Positions 23,789-32,738 of a DNA stretch of 64,000 nucleotides are shown one piece after another. Both the position numbers and the translations under genes were made by a program. The notes under the pieces are model-generated. The model did not search any database and had not been told where the DNA came from. It saw only the letters and a list, made by a program, of their open reading frames with translations. How positions within the stretch are numbered: position 1 is the stretch's first letter; the number at the start of each line of letters is the position of its first letter. Source of the DNA: Nocardia rhizosphaerihabitans (GTDB lineage: Bacteria; Actinomycetota; Actinomycetes; Mycobacteriales; Mycobacteriaceae); assembly GCF_014646295.1 (NCBI RefSeq), contig NZ_BMNE01000009.1, positions 124,001-188,000 on the forward strand, written 5' to 3'.

Positions 23789-23813
23789 ATTAGTACTAAT
23801 CAGGTATTAGTAC
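23782..23813. repeat. Tandem 15-base repeat with palindromic centre
   Basis: ATCAGGTATTAGTAC occurs at 23782-23796 and again at 23799-23813, separated by TA. The join creates the perfect 12-base palindrome ATTAGTACTAAT (23789-23800). It lies exactly where homology of the split APH gene ends, so it marks the left edge of the inserted region. It may also be an operator. Confidence 0.7.
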
Positions 23814-23884
23814 ACGCGAAGTGGGGCGAAAACGCCACAAAAGCGTGTACTTACGGCGGTCTTCCGGACATTGCGAGACGTCGG

Positions 23885-24141
23885 GCAGGGGCCTCTTGAC
23901 AATTCGCGCGTGCGTATCGCGGGCAAGGACCCGCAGGCGATCCTGACCAATCAGATGCTCGTCGGCGGCGCCATCGAGGCGGCATCCTGGTACTGCACAA
24001 CCAAGATGGAACGCGCACCACCGAACTTGGCCGCGCCAATATCGTCTACCACATCCGCCCACCGGGCACCCACTCCTGGGCCACTGGCAGGACGGCCTAC
24101 ACCAGTCCTGGCCAGCCATCGCGACCTCACTCGGAATCTAA
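23885..24141 (+). pseudogene. Antigen-85-like mycolyltransferase, degraded C-terminal fragment
   Basis: Pieces in different frames reconstruct the end of an esterase-family mycolyltransferase. First comes DNSRVRIAGKDPQAILTNQM, LVGGAIEAASWYCT in one frame. Then GRANIVYHIRPPGTHSW carries the family's PTGTHSW catalytic-histidine motif, and a last frame gives HWQDGLHQSWPAIATSLGI followed by TAA at 24139. At least two single-base shifts separate them and the N-terminal two thirds are gone. Intact homologues transfer mycolic acids to cell-wall arabinogalactan or trehalose. It sits directly inside the left edge of the inserted region. Confidence 0.75.
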
Positions 24142-24223
24142 GCTCGGCCGTCAGCGAGTAATCCATCGTCGACTTCGCCGCGGGCCGGGGACGATCCGTC
24201 CTGCCGCGTGGCAATGTGGTGAA

Positions 24224-25060
24224 CTAGCGAGTCAATGGGGTGAGTTCGCCGTCCGGGCCGAAGAGCTGGAGGTTCCAGTCGGCGAGCAGCGCGGTGTTGT
24301 CGACGTCGTCGGGGTGGAAGCCGGGGCGCAGGTAGTCGAGTAGGCGGCTGCGGACGGCGGCCGCGAGAAAGGGTGAGTGGCGCAGCGCGGCCAGGCTGGC
24401 GAAGAGGCGGCGCGGGTTGTATGCCGCGCGGTCGCCGGCCAGGGAGAGCAGGGTGTGCACGGCCGTGTTGAACGTGAAAGTGAACATCAGGACTCGCATC
24501 GCCCGGATCCGGATCCGTTCCGAACCGCCAACGGCACGATAGACATCGAAGGCGACACTGCGGTGCTCGGACTCCTCAAGCGCGTGCCACAGCAGGATCG
24601 GCCGCGCATCGCCGGTGCCAAGAAGCGCGCGAGCACGTGGTTCGGCCAGCAGGGTTTCGGCCAGTACGGCGGTGAAGTGCTCTAGCGCGGCGGTCACGGC
24701 AAGGCGCGCGTGTGGCGACCGACGGCCCATCACCGCATTGAAGCGACGCGTGGCCCGCTCGCCTCGACCCATCGGATAGCCCATGGCGCGCAGCCGATCA
24801 TTGAGCACGGAGTGTTCGCGGCCATGGGTGACTTCCTGGCCAATGAAGCCCTTCACGCGTTGCCGCAGTTCAGGATCGGTGATCTGCGCGTCGAACTCCC
24901 GCACCGACCGTACGAAGAAATCCTCACCCTCGGGAAATACCGAGGACAGGAACGCAACAGCATGGCTCATCACCAGATCGCCGTCGACGAAATGCCGGTC
25001 CGAACTGACCTCGGGGTAACCGAACCGAATGCGCCGTACCGGGATCTCGCGCTTGACCAT
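24224..25060 (-). CDS. Metal-dependent hydrolase, PF10118-type
   Basis: A 278-residue, mainly helical protein of the predicted metal-dependent hydrolase family. The likely metal ligands are in IGQEVTHGREH (about residue 73) and HALEESEHRSVAFDVY (about 160). It starts MVKREIPVRRIRFGYPEVSS, as family members do, with ATG at 25060. The role is unknown, and it is often found near lipid or xenobiotic catabolic genes. It appears intact, unlike its neighbours on either side. No ribosome site stands out. Confidence 0.85.
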   Translation of the reverse strand: MVKREIPVRRIRFGYPEVSSDRHFVDGDLVMSHAVAFLSSVFPEGEDFFVRSVREFDAQITDPELRQRVKGFIGQEVTHGREHSVLNDRLRAMGYPMGRGERATRRFNAVMGRRSPHARLAVTAALEHFTAVLAETLLAEPRARALLGTGDARPILLWHALEESEHRSVAFDVYRAVGGSERIRIRAMRVLMFTFTFNTAVHTLLSLAGDRAAYNPRRLFASLAALRHSPFLAAAVRSRLLDYLRPGFHPDDVDNTALLADWNLQLFGPDGELTPLTR

Positions 25061-25315
25061 GACCGAACCAATCTATATGAAACAGTGTGTCTCGCATAGA
25101 CGATAGCGGCGCGCACTCCCCCCACACATCCACCCACGGGCGGAAAATGCCCGGGCCGACCTGCATTCGACCGCCCCGGGCGGCACCGCCACGATCAGAG
25201 CGGTGCGCAGCCGTTTCGCCGCACCGGCAGACCGCGATCCTCCAAGGCGTTGAGCAACAGCTGACCGCGACGCGAGCCAGCGACCCCTCGACCCGCGCCA
25301 ACGCGGGCGCGTAGG

Positions 25316-25999
25316 TGGCCGGTATTTCGCGCCTGGCACACGTCTTTGGGCGATGGTGCCGTCTATCGCGGCCGGGAGTATCCGATCGTGTTCGGACCAG
25401 GCCAGCGTGATCGGGCACGGCAGAGGCCGAGCATGGATATGGTTTCATCGGTGCTCAACGGGTCTGTTGTCACTGTGCATTCGAGCAGGTCCCGAGCGAT
25501 GTCGACAGCGGCTGCAGGGGTCGTTCGATCGGCCCGAGTCGCGATGTCGCGCAATACGACCCGGCGGATCAGCGAAAGACGTACCGCCAGGGGCGTCACT
25601 GATCGTGCCAGCTTGGCAAGTGCCGGTCCGCGCGCGATCTTCGCGGTGGAATCGGAGTGGCTCGCACTATCCGAGTCCCAGAACCCGGCAGGGGACAAGG
25701 CGCAGACGGTGACGGCACGACCACGGCGCGCCAACTCGATGGCCATCCAGCCGCCCAGGGAGTTGCCGGCAATGTTTACCTGGTCGAGGCCCCTCGCATC
25801 GAGGTCGCGTTCGGCGTGATCGACGAGATTGGCGCATCGCGCAGGCCGCAGCACTGCGGGCGGCCCGTCGCGATGGCCGAGAGTAGTGGGGGCAGATGAT
25901 CTTGTGATGGGGTGCCAGGAGCGGCACCACAGTGGTCCCGGCGCGTTCGGACATCGTGACGCCGTGAAGAAGTAGGAGTGGAATAGCGCTGGCGGGCAT
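25316..25999 (-). pseudogene. Alpha/beta hydrolase, at least two frameshifts
   Basis: Starts at ATG 25999 (AAGGAT upstream) with IPLLLLHGVTMSERAG and LLAPHHKIICP. At the G5 run 25893-25897 the reading must drop one base to continue as TTLGHRDGPPAVLRPARC, then VNIAGNSLGGWMAIELARRG with the serine nucleophile. A second shift near 25420-25428 is needed to read PCPITLAWSEHDRILPA, the catalytic-acid region. Beyond about 25316 no catalytic-histidine segment can be recognised, so the end is also lost. The second lesion and missing tail make true decay likely. Confidence 0.75.
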
Positions 26000-26093
26000 G
26001 GCGATCCTTCGGATCGGTGATTGAAAACTGCGAAAGTCGCCAGCCAACGGCGGTTGCCTGGGGATAGTCGATTGCGGAGACCTCGCAGCTACC

Positions 26094-26592
26094 TCACTGG
26101 GTTCTTGTAGGGCTATTTGCCATTCGTGTCGAGCTGACGGTGTGGCTAGGTGACGTCAGTCCGTTGACGACGAGGTCTGTTACGAACGATGCGTGCTCGT
26201 TGGGGCTGTCGGCTTCGGCGTCTGGTGCGCCCATCAGTCGGGCGAGCGCGGAATGGGACGACAACGCTGTACCGCCGGCCGCGACGATGAGGTACAGGCT
26301 CCTCCACGGGGCGGGGTCGGCTCCTGTTGACCGCGCGGTATCGGCGGATGTGTCGCGGATCAGTTCCGCGAACGGTTGTAGGTATGTGGAATAGAGGTAC
26401 TCGATACGTTCGGACCCGACGCTCGCTTCCTGGTTGACCAGCCGAATCAGGTCCGGGTATTGAGCGCTGCTGATGACGAAGGCGCGAACGATAGTTCGGA
26501 GTCTTTCGGTCGGTTCGAGGTGTGGGTCGTCTCATTGCAGAACCTCGGCCGTGAACGCGGTGAATGCCTGATCAACCTGCCCAATCGAGGGC
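26094..26592 (-). pseudogene. TetR-family regulator, C-terminal remnant with internal stop
   Basis: In one frame from about 26592 the minus strand reads QVDQAFTAFTAEVLQ, a TGA (26534-26532), then DDPHLEPTERLRTIVRAFV, ISSAQYPDLIRLVNQEAS and IEYLYSTYLQPFAELI down to TGA 26094. This is the ligand-binding domain of a TetR/AcrR repressor with one in-frame stop. No helix-turn-helix can be read upstream. Third positions are GC-rich through the remnant, which supports former coding. Confidence 0.65.
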
Positions 26593-27358
26593 CCGCGTTG
26601 CTGTACTCCCGCGGAGGGAACGTCTGGTGTACGACGAGGTGGGCGGTTGGGTGCCCGGCTTCAGTCGTTTGTCTACGGGTGGCCGCGCTCGGGGAGGTGG
26701 CTTCCCGTGGTGCCTTGTAGCGCAGGACGCACCGCACCAGATCGGCGGTCGGGGAGACTTCCGCGCACCGTTCGCCCGTGAGTGGGAGCTTGCGTTCTCC
26801 GGGTCGCGGGCAGGCCCTGTTCCGTCGCGGATGTCCAGCCGGTGACGTGTAGACCGCCCGAAGCCGTCAGTTCGCGCCAGGGGTGCGACTCATACAGGCC
26901 ATCGAAGCTCCGCGGCCGTCTGAACAGGTGAAACAGGTCTGATCAAATGACTGGACGATGCCCGTCTCTGTGGTCACGCTGTCGGTAGATCGGCCGACTG
27001 AGTCCTCGCCTGGTTGGGCAGTTGGCAATGGTTGGCGGCTCGTCTGGGCGGCGGCCGTCAGAAATCTAAACGGCGCACTTCTGAGAAGACTTCAACCAGC
27101 ACCCAGCCGATCTAGTGCCACATTGCAACTATAAATGTTGCAACGTACGATTGCAGGGTGGTGGGAATCCGCTAGCTGGGCACGTCTGCCAGACGTTCTC
27201 GGCGGCTGAATCGCCCGCAACTGAACCGGGCTCGTACATGGTCGCCGGGGCGGCTGCACTCCCTCGATCACGGGGACCGTGTACGAGCCGAGATGGCCAG
27301 GGAAGCCGCCGAGTCAATCGATCTCAGGCGGGACAAGTCACCGATCGGGAGGATTCCG
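26593..27358. other. Stretch without a convincing gene
   Basis: About 770 bases upstream of the TetR remnant. Frames exist on both strands but show no family pattern and no consistent codon bias. The only distinct item is a short inverted repeat at 27123-27143. It is probably eroded DNA of the inserted region. Confidence 0.4.
27123..27143. repeat. Inverted repeat TTGCAAC-N7-GTTGCAA
   Basis: Perfect 7-base arms (27123-27129 and 27137-27143) around an AT-only centre TATAAAT, in otherwise unassigned DNA. The form fits an operator for a dimeric regulator, but no gene start is close enough to prove it. Confidence 0.4.
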
Positions 27359-27529
27359 ATGTCGGGTAGTCCGATGTCCGAGCTGCAACCGCCTGTTGCT
27401 GGGGTTGAAACCCCCCAGACGAATCCTTCGCTTGCGAACCTGGTCGAGGTTCTCGAAGCAATGAGGCAAGCGGGTTGGATTGTGTCGTCGACCACGCAAC
27501 CCGGCGGCATCGCCTACAGACATGCGTAG
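27359..27529 (+). CDS. Possible small protein of 56 residues
   Basis: ATG 27359 follows GGGAGG at a good distance (about 6 bases). The second half, ANLVEVLEAMRQAGWIVSS, could be an amphipathic helix and strand. Third-position bias is only moderate, and I recognise no family. It may be chance. Confidence 0.25.
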   Translation: MSGSPMSELQPPVAGVETPQTNPSLANLVEVLEAMRQAGWIVSSTTQPGGIAYRHA

Positions 27530-27823
27530 CCCCTGTGCTCGACACCAACGTGCGAGGTCGCTCGCCGGTGCTTTCTGTTGCCGGAGGCGTACCAATGCCC
27601 GGGGCGGGGTTGCCCAACGAACAATGCTGACGGCGTCTTGCTTCGACATGATCGACTCCGCTGAGCAATTGTGTGGGGTCAGTGACTGCGGCGTCGGGTT
27701 GCCTTCGCCCATGGCGCTTGACCTGAGCGTCCACACCGGAATAGCCTCAGTCCCCACTGTGATCGGACAGTCGGCTGCGGTTCTGGGGTGCATCCGCGCT
27801 TGCGTCCCGAGGCAGCGCTGCCC

Positions 27824-28042
27824 ATGAGCCTTGCCGGTCGTTCGCCGCGCCCGGACGAGCCCGACATCCATGTCACGGTCGAGTTCTCCAGTGTGCGCAT
27901 GGATTTCGTCGCGTGCCTCACTGCTGCGTTGGTATTCATCTGCGAGGTTGGCGCCCGCCGCCTCTGCACCGTCACTATCGATTCCGAGCACTGTGCCGGG
28001 CTGCCCCGGTTGCCGACCGAACGCCTGTACCTCCTGCCGTGA
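27824..28042 (+). CDS. Possible small protein of 72 residues
   Basis: The frame from ATG 27824 has about 83 percent G or C at third positions, close to real genes in this window, and reads as a compact alpha/beta segment (DIHVTVEFSSVRMDFVACL, LVFICEVGARRLCTVTIDS). Its ATG overlaps the stop of another short frame (27624-27827, 67 residues) as ATGA, which suggests coupled translation. Neither resembles a known family. It ends 64 bases before the IS element. Confidence 0.35.
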   Translation: MSLAGRSPRPDEPDIHVTVEFSSVRMDFVACLTAALVFICEVGARRLCTVTIDSEHCAGLPRLPTERLYLLP

Positions 28043-28106
28043 TCCACCGCGCAGCCTCGTCGGCCGGTGCAGGCGCGCCGCTGGGTCTGACGGATGTTCC
28101 AGCCTA

Positions 28107-28970
28107 AGTGATGTCCCGTAAGTCTGGGTCGGTGACGCCGAGCGGTCCCGCCAGTCAGGAATCAGTGGGCGTGGGCGAGGTTGGCCAAAGTCGCTACCCC
28201 GGCCATCGCACCGCCGACCCCATCCCCGCGTAAACGACAGTCGCGCAATATCTTCCAGGTCTTCATTCGGGCGAAGGCATGCTCGACACGAGCGCGAACG
28301 TTGCGGTGGGACTTGTTGTGGGCCTGTTTCCATTCCGGCAGCTCAAGACCAGGTGATCGGCGGTGCGGGATGATCACACCTGTGCCCTGGTAGCCGCCAT
28401 CGGCAATCACCACCGCGTTGCGGCAGGCGTGGGCGACACCGGACTCGGTCCACGCCCGGCAGTCGTTGCGGTTACCCGGCAGCGGTTTTCCGAGCGCGAC
28501 GACCAGTTCGGTGTCGGCGTCGATGACGACCTGATGGTTGGTCGAGTACCGGTAGTTCTTACTCTGTGCGGCGACTTTGTGATCGCGGGTCGGGACCAGA
28601 GTCCCGTCCACGATCAACACCGCACCGCGGGAAAACCGGGCGCGTGGCCGTAGCGCCAACGCCGGTCCCAGGTCCTCGATCACCCTTGCCGCGGCTGACT
28701 TCGAGACCCCGAACACCGCCGCGAGCTGCCGCATCGTCAGGTTCGTTCGCCAGTATGTCGCCACCAGCAACACCCGGTCCTCGAAAGACAATCCCCATGG
28801 TCGACCGCGTAACGGGCGGTCAGCGCCCTCGCGCCGTAACTGTGTGATCAGCCGAGCGAACGTCGCTGGCCGCAGCCCGGAGAACAGCTCCACCATCACC
28901 GGATCAGATGCCGAGATCACCACCGGCGACACGATACTTGTTGGTAATCAACGACTTACGGGACGTCCCT
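28107..28970 (-). mobile_element. IS5-family insertion sequence, 864 bp
   Basis: Bounded by 18-base terminal inverted repeats: AGTGATGTCCCGTAAGTC at 28107-28124, and the complement of AGGGACGTCCCGTAAGTC at 28953-28970, with 16 of 18 identical. Each end is flanked by TA (28105-28106 and 28971-28972), consistent with insertion in a CTAG-like target and a 2-base duplication, as in IS427-type members of IS5. It contains a single transposase gene and appears intact. The right end falls on the stop codon of the SDR gene. Confidence 0.85.
28162..28932 (-). CDS. IS5-family DDE transposase
   Basis: A 256-residue transposase in one frame. The N-terminal half carries a helix-turn-helix segment (TMRQLAAVFGVSKSAAARVI), and the catalytic core has the acidic residues in LIVDGTLVPTRD and NAVVIADGGYQG plus RARVEHAFARMK with the final glutamate. 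This fits the DDE_Tnp_4/IS5 class. Nothing suggests inactivation. It starts 38 bases inside the right end of the element. Confidence 0.93.
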   Translation of the reverse strand: MSPVVISASDPVMVELFSGLRPATFARLITQLRREGADRPLRGRPWGLSFEDRVLLVATYWRTNLTMRQLAAVFGVSKSAAARVIEDLGPALALRPRARFSRGAVLIVDGTLVPTRDHKVAAQSKNYRYSTNHQVVIDADTELVVALGKPLPGNRNDCRAWTESGVAHACRNAVVIADGGYQGTGVIIPHRRSPGLELPEWKQAHNKSHRNVRARVEHAFARMKTWKILRDCRLRGDGVGGAMAGVATLANLAHAH

Positions 28971-29806
28971 TAGAGGCCGGGTCCGCGGTATACGGCTGCG
29001 ATCCGTTGCTGTGCAATGGCATTGGCAATACCCGGTGCCAGGCGCTGCGCTGTGACGAGGACGTTGGTTTTCGCGCCGGGGATAATCAACTGGTGTCCTC
29101 CGTCGATCCCGGACACTGTCGCATCGGCGAGCTCGTCGATGCCGAGCTTAGGGATTGTCAGTGTGTGCTGGCGGTTTTCAGGTGTCCGTGTTAGTTCCAG
29201 GGCATCGACCATGGGCGAGTCGAATTCGCCCGGGCAGACCAGCTGCACACCCACCCCTTGGGGGTTGAGCTCGAAGCGTAGCGCGTCAGTGAAGCCGACC
29301 AGAGCGTGTTTGGATGCGCAGTACGGGGTGTAACCGAAGACCCCGGTGAGCCCTGCCACTGAGGCGATGTTCACGATCCGTCCGCCTCGTCGTTTCAGCC
29401 GGGGGAGCGTGGCGCGAATCGTGTTGACCGCACCGAAAAAGTTGACGTCCATGACAGTGCGGAAGTCGATCGCCGCAAGCCTTTCGAAATAGCCTTCCCG
29501 CAGAATGCCGGCCGAGTTGACGAGAACGTCAAGGCCCGCAGGAAGCTCGTCGAAGGCGGCCTCAACCGCCGAGCCGTCGGCGACATCTACTGGGATGTAG
29601 TCGATGACAGCCGTTGGCACAGCGGAAACGATATCGGCAGCGGCCGAGGCGAGGTGGGTTTCGGTGCGAGCGACCAATGTGACCGACAGTCCGCGGGCGG
29701 CGAAACGGCGGGCCAGCGCCAATCCCAGGCCGGACGAGCCGCCGGTGACCACGGCGTGCTGACCGGCACGAAGACCTGCCACACGGTTGAACAGGGTGAA
29801 CTTCAT
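28970..29806 (-). CDS. Short-chain dehydrogenase/reductase
   Basis: A 278-residue classical SDR. The NAD(P)-binding motif TGGSSGLGLALARRFA is near residue 21, LVNSAG follows the second strand, and the catalytic YCASK is present. It probably oxidises or reduces a hydroxyl/keto lipid or sterol-like substrate. Its ATG overlaps the stop of the GMC oxidoreductase (ATGA, 29803-29806), so the two are co-translated and may act in sequence. The last codon is followed by TAA formed where the IS element inserted; the protein end appears unaltered. Confidence 0.92.
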   Translation of the reverse strand: MKFTLFNRVAGLRAGQHAVVTGGSSGLGLALARRFAARGLSVTLVARTETHLASAAADIVSAVPTAVIDYIPVDVADGSAVEAAFDELPAGLDVLVNSAGILREGYFERLAAIDFRTVMDVNFFGAVNTIRATLPRLKRRGGRIVNIASVAGLTGVFGYTPYCASKHALVGFTDALRFELNPQGVGVQLVCPGEFDSPMVDALELTRTPENRQHTLTIPKLGIDELADATVSGIDGGHQLIIPGAKTNVLVTAQRLAPGIANAIAQQRIAAVYRGPGL

Positions 29807-31398
29807 TGCGGCTCCTGCTTGTCGGGGATGTGAGAGACCGCTTCTTCGGACATCGCCGCGATTGTGAGGCTGGGATTCACTCCGACGTTGGCCGGGACGG
29901 TCGCGCCGTCGGTGATGAGGAATTCGTTGTAGCCGAACACACGTCGGTACCGGTCGACGACACCGCGTTGTGGGTCGTCTGCAATTACTGCACCACCAAG
30001 AATGTGTGCGGTGGTGGGAGTGTTGATCAGTGATTCGAGGACCGAGGTCTGCGCATATCCGTCGACGTGCTCGGCGGCCAGTTCGGCGACTCGATTGGCG
30101 ATGGGAAGAAACGGCGACGGTGGCGTGCCGTCGGTGACTTCGGTGTTGAGCCGCCCGCCCTTTCGCCGCGGGCGCAGGGATAGCGACGAGTCGAGGCTCT
30201 GCATGACGGTAAACACGACCGAGCGCCGTGACCAGCCCAGGGGGCGTGACGGGTTGAGCCAGCGCAGCGGGTTTCGCAAGATCGCCAGCACGAACTGGAG
30301 TCGGCGGCGGCGTCCGGAAGTCGATGGTCCGAAGCTCAACGCCATGGCGTCACCGCGGTAGCCATATGTGTTGTTGGTGAAGTGGGTGTGTTCGTCCGGA
30401 TGCACACTGGAGGTGATCGCGAGATCTGCTCGCAGGTCGGTACGGTGATTCTTGGCCGTGACGGCCACGATGGCTTCGCTGTTCGTCCGCACCAGATCAC
30501 CGAGACGGTCCGACAAATTGGGCAATGAACCGCTGTCCTTGCATTTGCGTAGCAGCAGGTTGGTGCCCAGGGCGCCTGCGGCGACAATGAGTCCACGTGT
30601 GTGGTGTTCACGGCGATGTCGTCGGATCCAGGCCCCGGACCGCTCGGTGGTGACGATGTAGCCGTCCGAGCCGTCGTCGGCGCCGATAGGACGGATATCG
30701 ATGACAGTCCGTTCGGCCTCGATTCTGACGCCACGCTGCTCGGCGAGGTAGAGATAGTTCTTGACAAGGGTGTTCTTGGCGCCGATCCGGCAGCCGAGCA
30801 TGCACTGCCCGCACCGTGTGCAGCCAGTACGTGGCGGACCCGCTCCGTCGAAGTATGGGTCGGGAACTCGAGTGGCAGGGGTGCCGAGATATACCCCCAC
30901 CTGCGTTGGGTGATAAGTGGTCGCCACACCGAGTTCGGCGGCGATGGCCTGCATCATCTGCTCGCTGGCACCGTCGCGATCGAAGGTGGTGACACCGAGC
31001 ATGCCCTGCACGGTGGCGTAGTGCGGTGCAAGGACCGATCGCCAGTCGGCAAGATCTACCCACTGCTCGTGCAGGTAGAAGTCGTCCGAATGCGGTACGT
31101 AGAGCGTGTTCCCGTACACCAGTGATCCGCCGCCGACGCCGACGCCGCTGAGTACCGATATGTGCCGAAAGACCGTCAGCGCCATGATGCCCTTCAACCG
31201 AATCTTCGGGGCCCACAGGACTTTGTCGAGGCGCCAGGCGCTCTTGGCGAAATCCTCGTCACGGTAGCGTTTCCCCTGCTCGAGCACCGTAACGGAATAC
31301 CGCTTCTCGGCCAGGCGCAACGCGGCGACGCTACCGCCGAACCCGGATCCGATGACGATCCAGTCCTGAATGTCCGGCTCCGGGAGGGCCTTTTTCAT
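29803..31398 (-). CDS. GMC-family FAD oxidoreductase, cholesterol-oxidase-like
   Basis: A 531-residue flavoprotein. The FAD-binding start is IVIGSGFGGSVAALRLAEK. A cysteine-rich CTRCGQCMLGCRIGAKNT in the middle is typical of the cholesterol-oxidase-like GMC branch, and the C-terminal GMC domain reads AHILGGAVIADDP, VDRYRRVFGY and NPSLTIAAMSEEA. It should oxidise an alcohol on a sterol, fatty alcohol or similar lipid. ATG 31398 is preceded by GAGGAGA. It lies between the AraC regulator and the SDR on one strand, which suggests a small catabolic unit. Confidence 0.92.
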   Translation of the reverse strand: MKKALPEPDIQDWIVIGSGFGGSVAALRLAEKRYSVTVLEQGKRYRDEDFAKSAWRLDKVLWAPKIRLKGIMALTVFRHISVLSGVGVGGGSLVYGNTLYVPHSDDFYLHEQWVDLADWRSVLAPHYATVQGMLGVTTFDRDGASEQMMQAIAAELGVATTYHPTQVGVYLGTPATRVPDPYFDGAGPPRTGCTRCGQCMLGCRIGAKNTLVKNYLYLAEQRGVRIEAERTVIDIRPIGADDGSDGYIVTTERSGAWIRRHRREHHTRGLIVAAGALGTNLLLRKCKDSGSLPNLSDRLGDLVRTNSEAIVAVTAKNHRTDLRADLAITSSVHPDEHTHFTNNTYGYRGDAMALSFGPSTSGRRRRLQFVLAILRNPLRWLNPSRPLGWSRRSVVFTVMQSLDSSLSLRPRRKGGRLNTEVTDGTPPSPFLPIANRVAELAAEHVDGYAQTSVLESLINTPTTAHILGGAVIADDPQRGVVDRYRRVFGYNEFLITDGATVPANVGVNPSLTIAAMSEEAVSHIPDKQEPQ

Positions 31399-31452
31399 TG
31401 TTCTCCTCGCCTCGCCTGGTGATCATCGGCATCAGGCTATGCAGGACGACAT

Positions 31453-32565
31453 CTAGGTTCCCAGGTGATGACCGGCCCGCGAGTTACTAGATTCGGCCCC
31501 TGCGTCGATGGGACTGCTTGTCCGGAGCAAATGCACGGAGTTGGCGCCGGAATAGGTCGACCGAAATTCGCGAGGGCCCATTCCTTTCCATCTCCGGAAC
31601 GCCTGGGAGAAGCTGGACACCTCGACGTAGCCGAGTCGACAGGCGATCTGCTCGACCGGCAGCCCTGCGGTGATGAGCAATTCCTCCGCGAGATGTTCGC
31701 GGACTTCATCGAGGAGTCTTCGGAAGGAGGTCCCCTCGGCCGCGAGGCGTTTGCGCAATGTCCGCCCGCTGATATGCAACATCGCGGCAACCTGGTCGGC
31801 GCCGGGTGCAGTAGCGATGTGTGTCACTAGCTCGTCCCGGACGCGGCCGGCGAGGCCGGTGCGTGCATGCCGCCGCACGAGCAACTCGCGGCATCGGTCG
31901 ACGGCAGCGGCCGATGAATACGGATTTGATTGTGGTAGAGGGGCTTTCGTCAAAGCGGCATCGATGACGATCACTGTTTCCGCTGCGTCGAAGGTTGGGA
32001 CGACACCGAAGATCTCGAGATAGCGCCCAGAGCCCTCAGTCGGCGGTGGGAAGGCGAACTGGATACGGCCGCGCGACAATGGATCAGTCAGCAGTTCCCG
32101 ATAGATCGTCATGATCGCTGAGGCATCACGCTCCACGAAGTACCGACGCATCCCGGGCGGCACGTCGGGCGCATCGAGCTCCAGTATCAGCTCACCGCCG
32201 ACCGCCTCGCGTGCTTGCAACCGTCCAAGGGAAAACGTCAGGTCGAAGAATCGGAGCCCAACATCGATGGCGGCGCGCAGTGTTGGGCTGCTGACCAGGG
32301 CGAAGCCCCAGATTCCGTAGGCGCTCAAGTGGTAACGAAGCCCAACCTCGAGCCCGAGTCGCCGCACCCGATTGCCGAGTAGTGCGACCAGATTGCGCGA
32401 CACCATGAAGTCATGGTGGGCCGTCACCTCCAAATTCGGATCCAGCAGCTGCTGCAACCGCAGTCCGGTGCCGTCGAGGCATTGCTCTGCTGGTATGCCG
32501 AACTCCGCGGCGTACTCGGTCGAGATCAACAGACTCGTCGGCGGGCGCGGCAGATCCCAATTCAC
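31453..32565 (-). CDS. AraC-family regulator with arabinose-binding-like N-domain
   Basis: A 370-residue activator-type protein. The long N-terminal domain (VTAHHDFMVSRNLVALLGN through the FAFPPP region) matches the 'Arabinose_bd' type used by lipid and virulence regulators. The C-terminal double helix-turn-helix is clear (GADQVAAMLHISGRTLRKRL, IACRLGYVEVSSFSQAFRRW). I start it at GTG 32565; the upstream extension is Arg/Ser-rich and not family-like. It lies just upstream of the GMC and SDR genes and probably controls them. Confidence 0.88.
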   Translation of the reverse strand: MNWDLPRPPTSLLISTEYAAEFGIPAEQCLDGTGLRLQQLLDPNLEVTAHHDFMVSRNLVALLGNRVRRLGLEVGLRYHLSAYGIWGFALVSSPTLRAAIDVGLRFFDLTFSLGRLQAREAVGGELILELDAPDVPPGMRRYFVERDASAIMTIYRELLTDPLSRGRIQFAFPPPTEGSGRYLEIFGVVPTFDAAETVIVIDAALTKAPLPQSNPYSSAAAVDRCRELLVRRHARTGLAGRVRDELVTHIATAPGADQVAAMLHISGRTLRKRLAAEGTSFRRLLDEVREHLAEELLITAGLPVEQIACRLGYVEVSSFSQAFRRWKGMGPREFRSTYSGANSVHLLRTSSPIDAGAESSNSRAGHHLGT

Positions 32566-32738
32566 AGGGTCGAATCTAGCTTGTCGAGTTCGTATGCCCG
32601 CTCCTGCCGGAAGCACGGCAAGCAGGTCCCGACCGCACAGGACCACCTGGTGCACCATCGCCGACTTCGCCCGCCAGATTCCTGAACTGGTGGCGGCCGT
32701 GCGCAATATCGGTGTCGACGACGTTGAATGGCGCCGGG

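Noticed and set aside
23782..23813. Repeat pair considered as the start of a CRISPR array or integron site
   Set aside because: Only two copies, a 2-base spacer and no cas or integrase gene.
27338..28333. A 331-codon minus-strand frame running into the IS element
   Set aside because: It crosses the IS boundary, is rich in Arg/Pro/Gln and shows no domain; probably a chance frame.
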